Part shown: positions 53,700-64,000 of the stretch, piece by piece
Numbering within the stretch: the first letter of the stretch is position 1
How the letters are laid out: each line of letters opens with the position of its first letter
Assembly (NCBI RefSeq): GCF_030864355.1
Contig: NC_083395.1
Location: 2,046,001 to 2,110,000, forward strand
Direction of reading: 5' to 3'
DNA from: Cutaneotrichosporon cavernicola
Taxonomy: Eukaryota; Basidiomycota; Tremellomycetes; Trichosporonales; Trichosporonaceae
Length of the DNA: 64,000 nt
Notes under the pieces: model-generated
What the model was told of the DNA's origin: nothing
Database searches by the model: none
The model's input: only the letters and a program-made list of their open reading frames with translations
Program-made: the position numbers and the translations under genes

Positions 53700-56600
53700 A
53701 TGGCGGCGGCGTTAGTGTACGCAAAGGGCACGCGGGTCTGGCTTCCCGACTCAGCCGCAGGCTGGATACCAGGAACTGTCACTGCCGTCTCCCTGCCAGC
53801 AGATAGGGAGCCGTCTTCTGTCGCCACCATTTCGGTGGCCGTCGACGGAGCACCTGCCGATCATGCCGGAGCTACTCAAGACATCAAGTGCACTTTGGCG
53901 GCCCTCCAAGCAGCCTCAGAGCCCAACTCGAGTGTGCTCTCTGCCTCTCCCGCCAACTCTTCCCAAGACGTGCCGCCCCCCTTGCGCAATCCTCCTCTAC
54001 TCGAGAGTTCGGAAGACTTGGCCAGCTTGAGTAACCTCAACGAGCCCAGTGGTGCGTTGTCACTGCATCTGACCCGCTCTAATTCTGATACAACGGTGCT
54101 AACGTGCTAGTGCTACATGCCATCGCGACCCGCTACGAAGCACATCAGCCGTACACTTATTCCGGTATTGTTCTTGTGAGTTGACAGGATGATGTCGGAC
54201 GCTGACATGTGTGCAGGTTGCTCTCAATCCATTCAGTCCAGTTCCACTCTGTGAGCCTTCCCAGTCGGAACGTAGACTGATATGCAGATGGCAACGACAT
54301 TCTTCACGCATACGCTGGAAAGAAGAAGGGCGAACTTGAACCTCATCTGTTCGCTATCGCTGAAGAGGCGCTGGACGACATGCGCAGGGGAAGTGGGGGA
54401 GGCGGCGTGGACCCCACGGGTGCGGGTGACCAAACGATTGTTGTCAGTGGAGAAAGGTAAGCTTTGGTTTGGTTTGTACGGCTGGCTGACGGGCAGCGGA
54501 GCGGGCAAGACAGTGTCCGCCAAATACATTCTCCGTTACTTTGCATCGGTGTACAACCACTCGCGCAACGAGTCGAACGGTGAACGTCGCTGGACCGATG
54601 GCGCAGGCAACGACGAGGAAGGGATGAGTGAGATCGAGCGACAGATCCTTGCGAGCAATCCAATCATGGAAGCGTTTGGCAACGCAAAGACTACCCGCAA
54701 CGACAACAGTTCGCGTTTCGGAAAGTACATTGAGGTGAAGTACCAACTTGAATGTGACTGACTGCGAAACAGGTGTTGTTTGACAAGGAGAACAGGATCG
54801 TTGGAGCTCGCATCCGGACTTACCTTCTGGAGCGATCGCGTCTCGTTTATCAACCGGAGACGGAACGCAACTACCACATCTTTTATCAACTGCTCTCTGG
54901 CGCCCCGTCAAAGGAGCGCAAGGACCTCTCCCTCCCCATGGACCCCCAACAGTTTGCCTACCTTGCAGGAGGAGGTCCGTCGTCATCAACCATCCCTGGC
55001 GTCGACGACAGTAAAGAGTTCCGTGATACTCAGGAGGCCCTCAGCACAGTCGGCATCTCCGTCGAACGTCAGTGGAGCATCTTCAAGGTTCTGGCCGCAC
55101 TTCTTCACCTGGGCAATGTCAACATCACCCAAGCGCGGACCGACGCTGTTCTCTCCGATGACGATGAGTCGCTGATTTTGGCTGCCAACCTTTTGGGATT
55201 GCCAGTCACCGACTTCAAGAAGTGGACGATCAAGAAGCAGCTCGCAACACGAACGGAGTCTGTCACAACCAATCTGACTGCGGCTCAGGCTACTGTTGTG
55301 CGCGATTCGGTTGCCAAGTTTATCTACTCTTGTCTCTTTGACGTACGTCATCTTGTTGGTCATGGCTGGTGTCTAACGTTGCAGTGGCTCGTAAGCGTCA
55401 TCAACGAGAGTCTGGCCGGCGAGAATGGGGCTGGTGCACAGAGGTCGAGCAAGTTCATCGGTGTCTTGGATATCGTGAGTGCTCTCGAACCTTTCGTGCT
55501 GATGTCCAGTATGGCTTTGAGCACTTCAAGAAGAACTCGTTTGAGCAGTTCTGCATCAACTGGGCGAACGAGAAGCTTCAGCAACAGTTCAATGCTCACG
55601 TTTTCAAGGTACTGGTTGAAAGCAGCCGAGGCTAACATCAGCTTGAGCAGGAGGAGTATATGCGAGAGCAGATCAATTGGACTTTTATCGACTTCACGGA
55701 CAACCAAGCTTGCATCGATGTCATCGAGGGCAAGATGGGTGTCCTCGCGCTGCTTGACGAAGAGTCTCGTCTTCCATCGGGGGCGGACGCGTCTTTTGCT
55801 AACAAGCTCCACCAGCAACTCGGCAAGCCAGTGTACAAGGGCGTCTTCAAAAAGCCTCGGTTCAATCAGAATGCCTTCACCATCGCACACTATGCTCATG
55901 ACGTAACGTACGAGGTGGATGGCTTCCTGGAGAAGAATCGCGACACTGTCCCTGACGAGCACCTCACACTCTTGCAGAACGCATCCAACGACTTCCTCCG
56001 GGAGGCAGTCGAACGGTCTTTGGCCGTGGCGAGCACGGCATCAACAGCTCCTGGCGCCAAGTCAGGAGCGAAGCGCAGTGGACCGGCCGCGCGGAAACCT
56101 TCTCTCGGCTCCATTTTCAAGCACTCCCTCATCAGCCTAATGGACACGATCAACAATACCAACGTCCATTACATTCGCTGCATCAAACCGAACGAGTCGA
56201 AGAGGGCGTGGACGTTCGAACCCCAGCAAGTGCTTTCTCAGCTGCGGGCCTGCGGTGTTCTGGAGACTATTCGGATCAGCTGTGCTGGTTATCCCAGTCG
56301 TTGGACATTTGCCGAATTCGCCAATCGGTAAGTTGACGGCTTTACACATCATCTGACATACAGATACTACGTCCTCGTCAACTCGAAGGAGTGGGAAGGC
56401 AACTCGGATGTCAAGGCGTTCTGCCAACTGCTACTGCAGCGGACGTTGCGCGATGAAGACAAGTATCAGATCGGCCTCTCGAAGATCTTCTTCCGCGCTG
56501 GCATGGTCGCCCAACTCGAAGCCTTACGCACGGCCAGGCTGAACGCTCTCGTCACACTCGTCCAGAAGAACGTTCGCCGCCGCATTGCGTACAAGCAATA

Positions 56601-59242
56601 CCAGGATCTTCGAAAGAAGACGATTGCCATTCAAGCCTGGTGGCGTGGTGTCCTCGGTCGGCGACTTGCTGAGGAGACGCGGAAACACGCCGCTGCTGTG
56701 CTCATTCAACGCGCGTCTCGGGCGTACATGCAGCGCCGCTCTTACCAACAGACGAGGCAGGCGGTTGTTATTATTCAGTCCGGTTAGTGACAGGTCTGAT
56801 TCGCTGCTGACTTCCCAGCTGTGCGGGGCTATCAAGCCCGCAAACGCTACCACGAAGGCCGCATTGTGGCCGCGGCCGAGACCCTGCAAAGCCTGTTCCG
56901 TGGACGGTATGTCCATCTGTACAACTTGACACTGACGTTCAGTGCGGCGAGAAAGCGGGCTGCAGAGGAGACGAAGCGTATCATTATTCTCCAGACGCTC
57001 TGGCGCAGGAAGTTGGCTGTTCGTGAGCTCCACGCTTTGAGGGCGGAGGCCAAGTCTGCATCCAAGCTCAAGGAGATTTCCTATCAGCTCGAGAACAAGG
57101 TCGTGGAGCTCACCAAGTCCTTGCAGAAGCGCACTGTCGAGAACAAGAGTCTCAACGTGCGCATCGCAGACCTGGAGAAGGAACTTGCAGTCTGGCACTC
57201 CAAGCACGACGAGAGCCACAACCGCGCACTCGACCTGGAGGCGAAGCTTGCTTTACCCACAGTCCCACAGTCCAAGTTCAACGACATGCTGGGCGCGAAG
57301 AACGATGCCGAGTCTCGTCTGCGCGCCGCCATGAAGCGTGTTACAGAGCAGGAGGAAGACGTCGCCCGCCTCACCAGTCAGCTGGAACGTGCAACGGCAG
57401 AGTTCCACGAGCGACAGGCAGCGATCGACAGCGCAGTGGCGAGACACAACGAAGACGCGGCGACGATGTCGGCTTTGCGGCAAGAGGTAGCGTCGTTGAA
57501 GGAGCAAATCAGCCGTGCCAACGCACTTCACGCTCTTACGAAGGGGTCACGCGAACCTCCCACGTCTCCTACGTTTGACCGTGGTCTCCGTGACTTTGCC
57601 AACGGACTCCATACTGCCGAGCGAGGAAACGGTTCAACACGCCGACGCCAGCGGCGGCACAGCACCACCGGGCACGGCTCGTCAGCCGTTGTCCATTCTG
57701 ATGACGATGGGTTCGACTTCAAGAAATCGACTTCCAACAACCCTCGGGCGGTGTCCGTGATGTATCCGCAGGGTACGGCTCTTCGTGGCCGAGACTCCAA
57801 TGGCCTCCCGACGGTAAACGACTCGACGCCAGATGAGGTCCTTCGTCTTCTTGAGGACGAGGAGGGGCTAGATGATGACGTGCTCCATGGACTCATTGCC
57901 AACCTCAAGATCCCAGCAGCGAGCCTCCACAACCCGCCATTGGCGAAGGAGGTAATCTTCCCTGCGCACCTCATCTCGCTTGTCTCCAACGAGATGTGGA
58001 AGCTTGGAATGATCCCCGAGAGCGAGCGCTTCCTCGCCAACGTCATGCAGAGCATCCAGAGCTACGTCATGGTCAGTTTCGGGCCTCATCTTGTTGAAGC
58101 TGACCGTTAGCAATTCAAGGGCGAGGACGTGATAGTGCCAGGCATTTTCTGGCTCTCCAATGTCCAGGAAATCCTTTCCTTTATCTGCGTCGCCGAGTCG
58201 GACGCGCAGCAAGGTGTTGCCCCAGGCATGGACGAACCGGGCGCGCGGGAGCTGGACTGGGAAGCGTACGAGCGCCTTGTTGGCATTGTCAAGCATGATT
58301 TGGACAGCCTCGAGTACAACATTTACCACACGTGGATGCTCGAGGTCAAGAAGAAGCTTGGCAAGATGGTGATTCCGGCGTTGATCGAGTCGCAGTCTTT
58401 GCCCGGATTCATCACATCGGATGGCAGTGGCAGGATGTTCTCACGCATGATCGGCATGGGCGGCGGCAACAACCAGCCAGCTGCGAGCATGGACGACATT
58501 CTCAATCTCCTCAACAAGGTCTGGAAGTGTCTCAAGAGCTACTACATGGAGGAGAGCGTCATGCAGCAAGTCGTCACGGAGCTGCTCAAGTTGATCGGCA
58601 CCATCGCTTTCAATGACCTCATCATGCGGCGTAACTTTTGCTCATGGAAGCGAGGTACGTCCATTATCGTGATGAAACTGACTAGTGCAGCCATGCAGAT
58701 CCAGTACAACATTACTCGCATCGAAGGTAAGTAGCAGTTGTTGCGTCTTGCTCACCCATCGTAGAGTGGTGCAAGGCCCACGACATGCCCGAAGGGCTCC
58801 TTCAACTCGAGCATCTCATGCAGGCTACAAAGCTGCTGCAGTTGAAGAAGGTGAGTGTGCAGGTGTATTCGATCGGAGTACTCACTGCCCAGGCAACTCT
58901 CGGTGATATCGAGATCCTGTTCGACGTCTGCTGGATTCTCTCGCCGTCTCAGATCCAGAAGCTGATCTCGCAATACCACAATGCCGACTACGAAGCTCCG
59001 ATCTCCCCCGATATCCTCAAGGCGGTAGCTGCTCGCGTTCGCCCAGAGGACAAGAACGACCAGCTACTTTTGCAGACAGAGCAGGACGAGGTTGGGCCGT
59101 ACCAGATCCCACCGCCGCGTGATATTGCTGGCTTAGAGACTTGTACGTGGTCTTAAATACGCACTTGCTGACACTTCTCCTAGATGTCCCCGCCTGGCTC
59201 AACGTTCCCCTCATTCGCCGTCTGGCGACGTTTGTTGCGTAA
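53700..59242 (+). CDS. MYO2: Class V myosin heavy chain Myo2
   Basis: Actin motor for polarised cargo transport. Seventeen exons give 1634 aa: 53700-54051, 54111-54175, 54217-54250, 54288-54456, 54497-54734, 54773-55342, 55385-55474, 55510-55608, 55651-56327, 56364-56782, 56819-56906, 56943-58071, 58111-58654, 58691-58726, 58765-58850, 58893-59142, 59184-59242. Order: N-terminal SH3-like [20 protein letters not shown]; motor start [21 protein letters not shown]-loop GESGAGKT (about 205-212, split by an intron); [19 protein letters not shown] (switch I); [20 protein letters not shown] (switch II); [20 protein letters not shown]; converter; about six IQ motifs; coiled coil; and a cargo-binding DIL domain ([45 protein letters not shown]). 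MYO2 is a MAT-locus gene in Cryptococcus as I recall, which fits the linked receptor and pheromone genes. Confidence 0.95.
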
Positions 59243-59336
59243 TGCCATAGAAACGAGAGTCTCATGTTCCCAATGTACAGATGAAACGAGGCATGAATGA
59301 CCGTCGGAGCTTCAGGCATGAGCCCGAGAACATGAA

Positions 59337-59670
59337 TTACAAGTGGTATCGGTTACTTGGAGTGGACATCATCTCGATGTTCTCATTAGGCGACCGATGG
59401 TCGTGATCCCATACCAGGCCACTATCGTCGTCATAATGGTACTGGTTACGCTGGACACTGTGGAAGCCAGGAGACCCTGCAGTCCGGCTGGGGAAAATGG
59501 CATCCCAGACCTCGGAACGACAAATCTGTTGCCCGATACATGTGGAGAGGAAGCAGTAGATGACAGCCGCCACGCAAACTGTTAGCTAGGCTCTTCAAGA
59601 GGATCCGAATGAAGAGGACGAACCATACGAATATGACGACCACAGAGAAGGCAAACAGAGAGTTGTCCAT
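59337..59670 (-). CDS. Small predicted single-pass membrane protein, unknown
   Basis: Two exons, 59670-59580 and 59476-59337, give 76 aa. The start is MDNSLF, followed by a clear hydrophobic segment (FAFSVVVIFVWFVLFIRILL) and then a polar, His/Asp/Asn-rich tail with HSVQRNQYHYDDDSGLVWDH. The splice uses a weak GTTTGC donor and a TGCAG acceptor, chosen because it joins the membrane segment to the only frame with a protein-like tail. Translation could also begin upstream in the same frame (up to 59895), adding a Ser/Thr-rich extracellular-type region. I do not recognise the family. Confidence in a real gene is moderate and in this exact model low. Confidence 0.4.
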
Positions 59671-60028
59671 TCCTGGACCTTGTGGTGGGTTAGAATTCGC
59701 GTAGGAGCTCGTTACAGAATAGTTTGTCGATATAGTATTCGAGGATACGCGAGGATCAAGGAGAGTCGGTATAGTTGTTAAGAGTTGTAGAGCTAATGCT
59801 TGAGGAGTGCAACTGGCGCAAAGGCGTAAAGACGCACTGGGGCAATGGGGCAATTGGGCACAACAGAAGAAGGTAGGAAACCAGTTGACTGCCACGTGGG
59901 ATCACGTGATTCTCGGTTTGTTGCCGACAACGCAAAAGTTGGTTAACTCCATCACCACCTTGTCATCTTCCCTCGCCTTAAGCCTTCCTTCGCTTGACAC
60001 AACGCACGACGCATCGACATCCATCGCG

Positions 60029-62910
60029 ATGGCTCCTCAAGCTCATCATCATCGACCTACTCTCAAACAGGTGAGTCCACTTCGACATTGGGTCAACCTC
60101 ATTTACTCACTGCTCCCCCAAGTCCAACAAGTCGTTCAAGTCCAAGCATGCCTCTAAAGGTGCGAGGAAGGCCGCTGCTAAAGGTGAGCTGCATCCTCGA
60201 CCCTCATATGGAAGCCTGTTCTCTAACTACGTTTCAGGCAAGACTGCAGCTATTACTGCTCCCAATGCGTCTACTCGCAAAGCGGTCGACGCTGGCTCAA
60301 AGAAGACTCGCCTGAACCAACAGGCTCAAAAGCGAGACGTCAAACAACGTGCGGGCCGGGAGGACGCCAAGTTCTTCTCTATGAGCTCCAATGGAGGTGA
60401 GTGACGACAATGCATTGCGTTTACCAGGACAGGCAAGGTCCCCCGCATTGTCTCCATTGTCCCGCTTCTGCCGTCACTCTCCTGTGAACGTTTGGTTTAC
60501 GACCTGCTGCCGGCTCTCGGCCTCTCCGAGAACGACATTGCTGGGCTTCATTGGGATGGCCACTCGTCTTTCGTTACCATGGCTCCCCGATTCAAGTCGT
60601 CTATCCACTTCAACATCTTGCCCCCGCTCCAAGTCTTCTCCGCCCTCGACGCCGCTCTCGCCAGTGACATTGTCATCCTCCTCCTCAGCAGCGTGGATGA
60701 AGTCCAGCTCGAGGGCGAAGCCGTCTTGAGGTGTCTCCAAGGACAGGCTGGTGGCGTGACCGCTTTCGCTTGTGTTCAGGTATGTTCCTTTCGCTTGATG
60801 ACGTCTAAGATCGCAGTCCCCAGAGTCGACACCACTGGCAGGTGCAACAAAGTCGCTGGTGCACAAGTCGCTCTTATCCTTCTCCCGTTACTTCTTTCCG
60901 TCCGTGAACAAGGTCTTCTCCGCCGATACTGTGAACGACGCGATTCTCCTGGCCCGTGCATTATGCGAAACGCCACCTGCTTTCATTCAACATCCGGACG
61001 GACGGGCATGGTTGGTTGCGGAAGAGGAGCCTATGTGGTTTTCGGCAGAGGACACAGTAAACAACGATCAACAGCAACTCTCTGAGTGCGGGTCGCTCAG
61101 GGTAACTGGCACTGTGCGAGGCGGGCGCCTCAGTGCGAACCGTCTTGTGCATCTACCTGGTTTGGGGGACTTCCAGATCTCCGAGGTGAGATTGGTGATT
61201 TCCTCATGGTCCTGACATGAACAGATCTCGGCAGCACCATCTCTGTCCACGCGCGATGGCTACCCTTCGGCCGTCTGTCTTTCTTCGCCCGGCGATGAGG
61301 CTGATGACTTGACTGCCAACAATGTGCCGGATCTGCTTGCCAACGAGCAGACTTGGCCAACCGAGGAGGAGATGATGGGAGCCCAAGGAACTGAGACAGA
61401 CGACCTCCCCAAGCGTGTGAAGCGTGTGCCTAAAGGTACCAGTGCCTATCAGGCGGCCTGGATCGTCGACGATGACGATGAGGACGATGAGGGCACTGCG
61501 GGCGATGATGCCGAATCTGCCAGCGATATGATGGACACTGAAGCCATGGAATCAGGTATGACATTGGCTTGTCGTGCGTGCTCACCTTCTTCAGACCTGG
61601 ACTCTCCGATCCAAGACGAGACGGAAGAGCTGGAGGAGGTGGAACTTGATGCTCGCAGCGAGGCTCACCAAGAGATGACAGCTGAGGAAGAAGAGGCCGA
61701 GTGAGCAGCCATATTGTTCGATGATGCTCACTCTTAGGTACGAAGCATATCTCCGTGAGCGCGAGTGTGCGCAGCGAGACGACATCAACTTTCCGGATGA
61801 GATCGATACCCCCAGGCACTTGGCTGCCAGTGTGCGCTTCCAACGTTATCGTGGACTGCGTAGCTTCCGCACAAGCCCGTGGGATCCATACGAGAATCTG
61901 CCTCTGGGTTATGGCGAGATCTTCCAGTTCGAGAACTTTGCAGCGACCCAGAAGAGGGTGGAGCGCGAGGCCCGTGAGGAAGGTGTCGAGGTACGTTGTT
62001 CAGCCCGGATTGTGCTGACGATGAGCTCGGCACTCGCGTAACTTTGGTACTCAGCAATGTTCCGCGCAAGGCAATTGCCGGCAGAAGTTATGGATCGCCA
62101 TTTGTTGTCCATGGCCTCCTCCGTCACGAGCACAAGCAGACTGTGCTTCACTTCGTGGTACAGAGAAACACCGAGTACACGGAGCCCGTGCGCGCCAAAG
62201 TAGGTTCAGGAAGCCGTCGGAGCTGACCTCTAGGATCCGCTGGTGTTGTGTGCCGGGCCGCGGCGCTACAACATCAACCCTCTCTTCTCCCAGCATGTTC
62301 GAGGGGGCGGAAGAGGTGTCAATAATGTCCATAAGTCGGAGCGCTATCTCAAGCCCGGATCGACGACTGTTGTGACTACGTATGGCCCAGCCTGCTTTGG
62401 CAAGCTCCCATGTCTCCTGCTCAAGCAAGATTCTCAAAGTGGTACGTTGCCAGCGAACGGTTTTCAATTGACACTTGCAGGTCTTCCTGATTTGGTGGCG
62501 ATGGGCTCGTTCCTTTCGTCTGATCCTACGCGGATTATTGCAAAGCGCATCGTTCTCACAGGGCATCCGTTCAAGGTTCACAAGAAGACAGCGACCATCC
62601 GTTACATGTTCTTCAACCGTGATGATGTCCAGTACTTCCAGTCTGTCGAACTTCACACCAAGTATGGCCGCACTGGACACATCACGGAAGCTCTCGGAAC
62701 CCATGGCTATTTCAAGGCACACTTTGACGGCCCCATCCAGCAGATGGATACTGTCTGCATGAGCCTCTACAAGCGCCAGTTCCCGAAGGTAAGTTGGATT
62801 GTTGTTCATTGGCGCATTCTTTGCTGACGCCACAGTGGTCGACCACGTTCCAGCCGCCTACTGTGACTGCCGTCAAGGAGGATGACAACACGAGCATGGA
62901 GTTAGAGTAA
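60029..62910 (+). CDS. TSR1: Tsr1, 40S ribosome assembly factor
   Basis: GTPase-like (catalytically inactive relative of Bms1) late pre-40S factor. Twelve exons: 60029-60070, 60123-60183, 60238-60396, 60433-60779, 60817-61185, 61225-61555, 61595-61700, 61738-61990, 62026-62199, 62234-62441, 62481-62788, 62836-62910 (810 aa). The N-terminus is basic (APQAHHHRPTLKQSNKSFKS), then KVPRIVSIVPLLPSLSCERL, DIVILLLSSVDEVQLEGEAV and a long acidic linker. The AARP2/C-terminal part includes YRGLRSFRTSPWDPYENLPL, RVTLVLSNVPRKA, GPRRYNINPLFSQH, FLSSDPTRIIAKRIVLTGHP and RYMFFNRDDVQYFQSVELHT. The end has HFDGPIQQMDTVCMSLYKRQ and FPKWSTTFQPP. One intron (61991-62025) uses a GAG acceptor. Confidence 0.93.
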
Positions 62911-63001
62911 TCTCATGCTGGGTTGCGTGCATGTATGTGTATGTGCTTGTACGGCTTTCGCACCGCTTCGTCGAGTGCCAAAGCTTCGTCGCGCCATGTC
63001 C

Positions 63002-64000
63002 TTATCCGCCCATGCTCATGCCCATACCAGGTGGCATAGGCTGCTTTCGGGTCGCGGCAACGGCCTCCAAAGTGGCGTTTGCTTGCTCCAGTGAGATGGG
63101 CGTTCGCGTAGAGGCTGGTTGCGCCGCGATGAACGGGTGGTTGAGCAACGTGGAAGCGGGCGGACGGGCATTGTGATTGATTTCGAAAGTAAGACGGAGG
63201 AAGTCGGTGGCGTCTGGTGAAATATCATTGGGTGTTGCTGGCCGTGCAAGTGACCCGATCTGGAAGTAGTCAGCAACTGGCAATGTCTATACTTTCGCAC
63301 GTCACGTACCCGAAAGATGGCTTGCATCTGTGTCAGATCAGCCCAAGGATGAGTGCCAGTCAACATCTCCACCACGAGACAGCCAACGCTCCAGATGTCG
63401 GCTTTGGAGGTGTAGCTAGTCTGCTTGACAACTTCGGGGGCCATCCAGAATACCGAGCCTTGGAGAGATGGTCGATTCGGCCGCTCCATCAAGCCTTTCG
63501 TCAGCCAGCTGGTCCACTTGCTCACTCACTGCTCTCCATCTTCTTCGAGATGCCAAAGTCTGAAATCTTGATCCCACCCTTATTGTCGACCAATATGTTT
63601 GCACCCTTGATATCGCGGTGTATAATGTTGCGTTCGTGGAGATAGTTGAGACCCGTGAGAATTTGGCGCGAGAAGTTTCGAACAAGTGCCTCCTCAAAGG
63701 CCCCGTAGCTACTCAGCAGAGCGGCCACAGAGCCGCCCGGGACGTACTCCAAGAAAATGTAGAGATTGTTGCCGTCGGTGGCAGAGTCTATGTCATCAGC
63801 GAGAACACAAATTCACATGTAGACATTGGTCGGACGGCTCACCGAGGTACTGGACAATATTCTCGTGCTGAAGCTCCCTCAGGAGCTCTATCTCTCTCTC
63901 CAAGGCTTGTACCGTGCTGCGCTTTTTCTCCTCGTTCCTCGCGTCTCCAGAGGGCAAGTCGACCTGCTTGACGGCCATGAGAAGCCCCGAATGGGCGTCC
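63002..64000 (-). CDS. STE11: Ste11-type MAPKKK, 3' part (5' end outside window)
   Basis: Kinase of the pheromone-response MAPK cascade. Only the C-terminal kinase region is present; the gene continues past the right edge. Visible exons: from 64000 to 63843, 63787-63530, 63494-63310, 63259-63002. Kinase motifs: Lys in [20 protein letters not shown], then [20 protein letters not shown], hinge [20 protein letters not shown], catalytic loop [23 protein letters not shown] in [12 protein letters not shown], activation segment [20 protein letters not shown], and [20 protein letters not shown]. It ends with a Met/Pro/Gly-rich tail. The EYVPGGSV and [13 protein letters not shown] blocks match Ste11/Byr2 rather than PAK-type Ste20. 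STE11 is in the Cryptococcus MAT locus as I recall. Confidence 0.92.

Noticed and set aside
63002..64000. Reading the right-edge kinase as STE20 (PAK)
   Set aside because: The catalytic-loop and activation-segment blocks ([29 protein letters not shown]) fit Ste11/Byr2 MAPKKKs. No STE20 or STE12 gene is visible in the window.

Overview
This 64 kb window is nuclear DNA from a basidiomycete yeast. It is gene-dense and GC-rich, and its introns are very short (often 31-50 nt, with CTGAC/CTAAC branch-like sequences just before the acceptor AG). Gene content points to Tremellomycetes. A Trichosporonales species (Cutaneotrichosporon/Apiotrichum/Trichosporon-like) is my best inference, but I cannot place it to species. 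I reconstructed about 27 protein genes, most as multi-exon models whose phases close exactly. No rRNA, tRNA, CRISPR array or intact transposon was seen.

The most notable content is mating-type (MAT) biology. A 30-codon lipopeptide pheromone precursor ending in a CAAX box (28819-28911, +) lies tail-to-tail with a seven-TM STE3-type pheromone receptor (29418-30614, -). The same window carries a lone homeodomain regulator (3323-5122, -), the class V myosin MYO2 (53700-59242, +) and the 3' part of the MAPKKK STE11 (63002 to the right edge, -). From memory, MYO2 and STE11 belong to the Cryptococcus MAT locus, and Trichosporonales have a fused pheromone/receptor plus homeodomain MAT locus. The window therefore looks like a large linked MAT region. 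The homeodomain protein is odd: it has Gln where homeodomains have the near-invariant Asn51 and Tyr instead of Trp48, and it is followed by two RFX-like winged-helix repeats.

Layout. 0-5.1 kb: mitochondrial-type unknown protein, DASH subunit DUO1, homeodomain/RFX-like protein. 5.4-11.8 kb: RIF1. 12.2-15.8 kb: F-box protein, WWM1-like WW protein, VPS37. 16.2-24.7 kb: patatin-type triacylglycerol lipase, CK2 beta, VPS33, gamma-tubulin complex protein GCP4. 25.4-27.4 kb: proteasomal deubiquitinase UBP6. 28.8-30.6 kb: pheromone and receptor. 30.8-40.3 kb: REI1, DBP10, a methyltransferase, a TBL1/SIF2-like LisH-WD40 protein, TMEM115 homologue. 40.5-42.7 kb: KRE6/SKN1 glucan-synthesis protein, then a 2.7 kb gene-free stretch. 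45.4-52.4 kb: RPN6, ATG7, NDC80. 53.7-64 kb: MYO2, a small predicted membrane protein, TSR1, STE11.

Most neighbours are housekeeping genes in ribosome biogenesis (REI1, DBP10, TSR1), proteasome (UBP6, RPN6), kinetochore and spindle (DUO1, NDC80, GCP4) and vacuole/autophagy (VPS33, VPS37, ATG7). They do not form operons. Their presence between the mating genes is what a MAT region that has captured ordinary genes would look like. All functional calls come from motif recognition by eye, without database searches.
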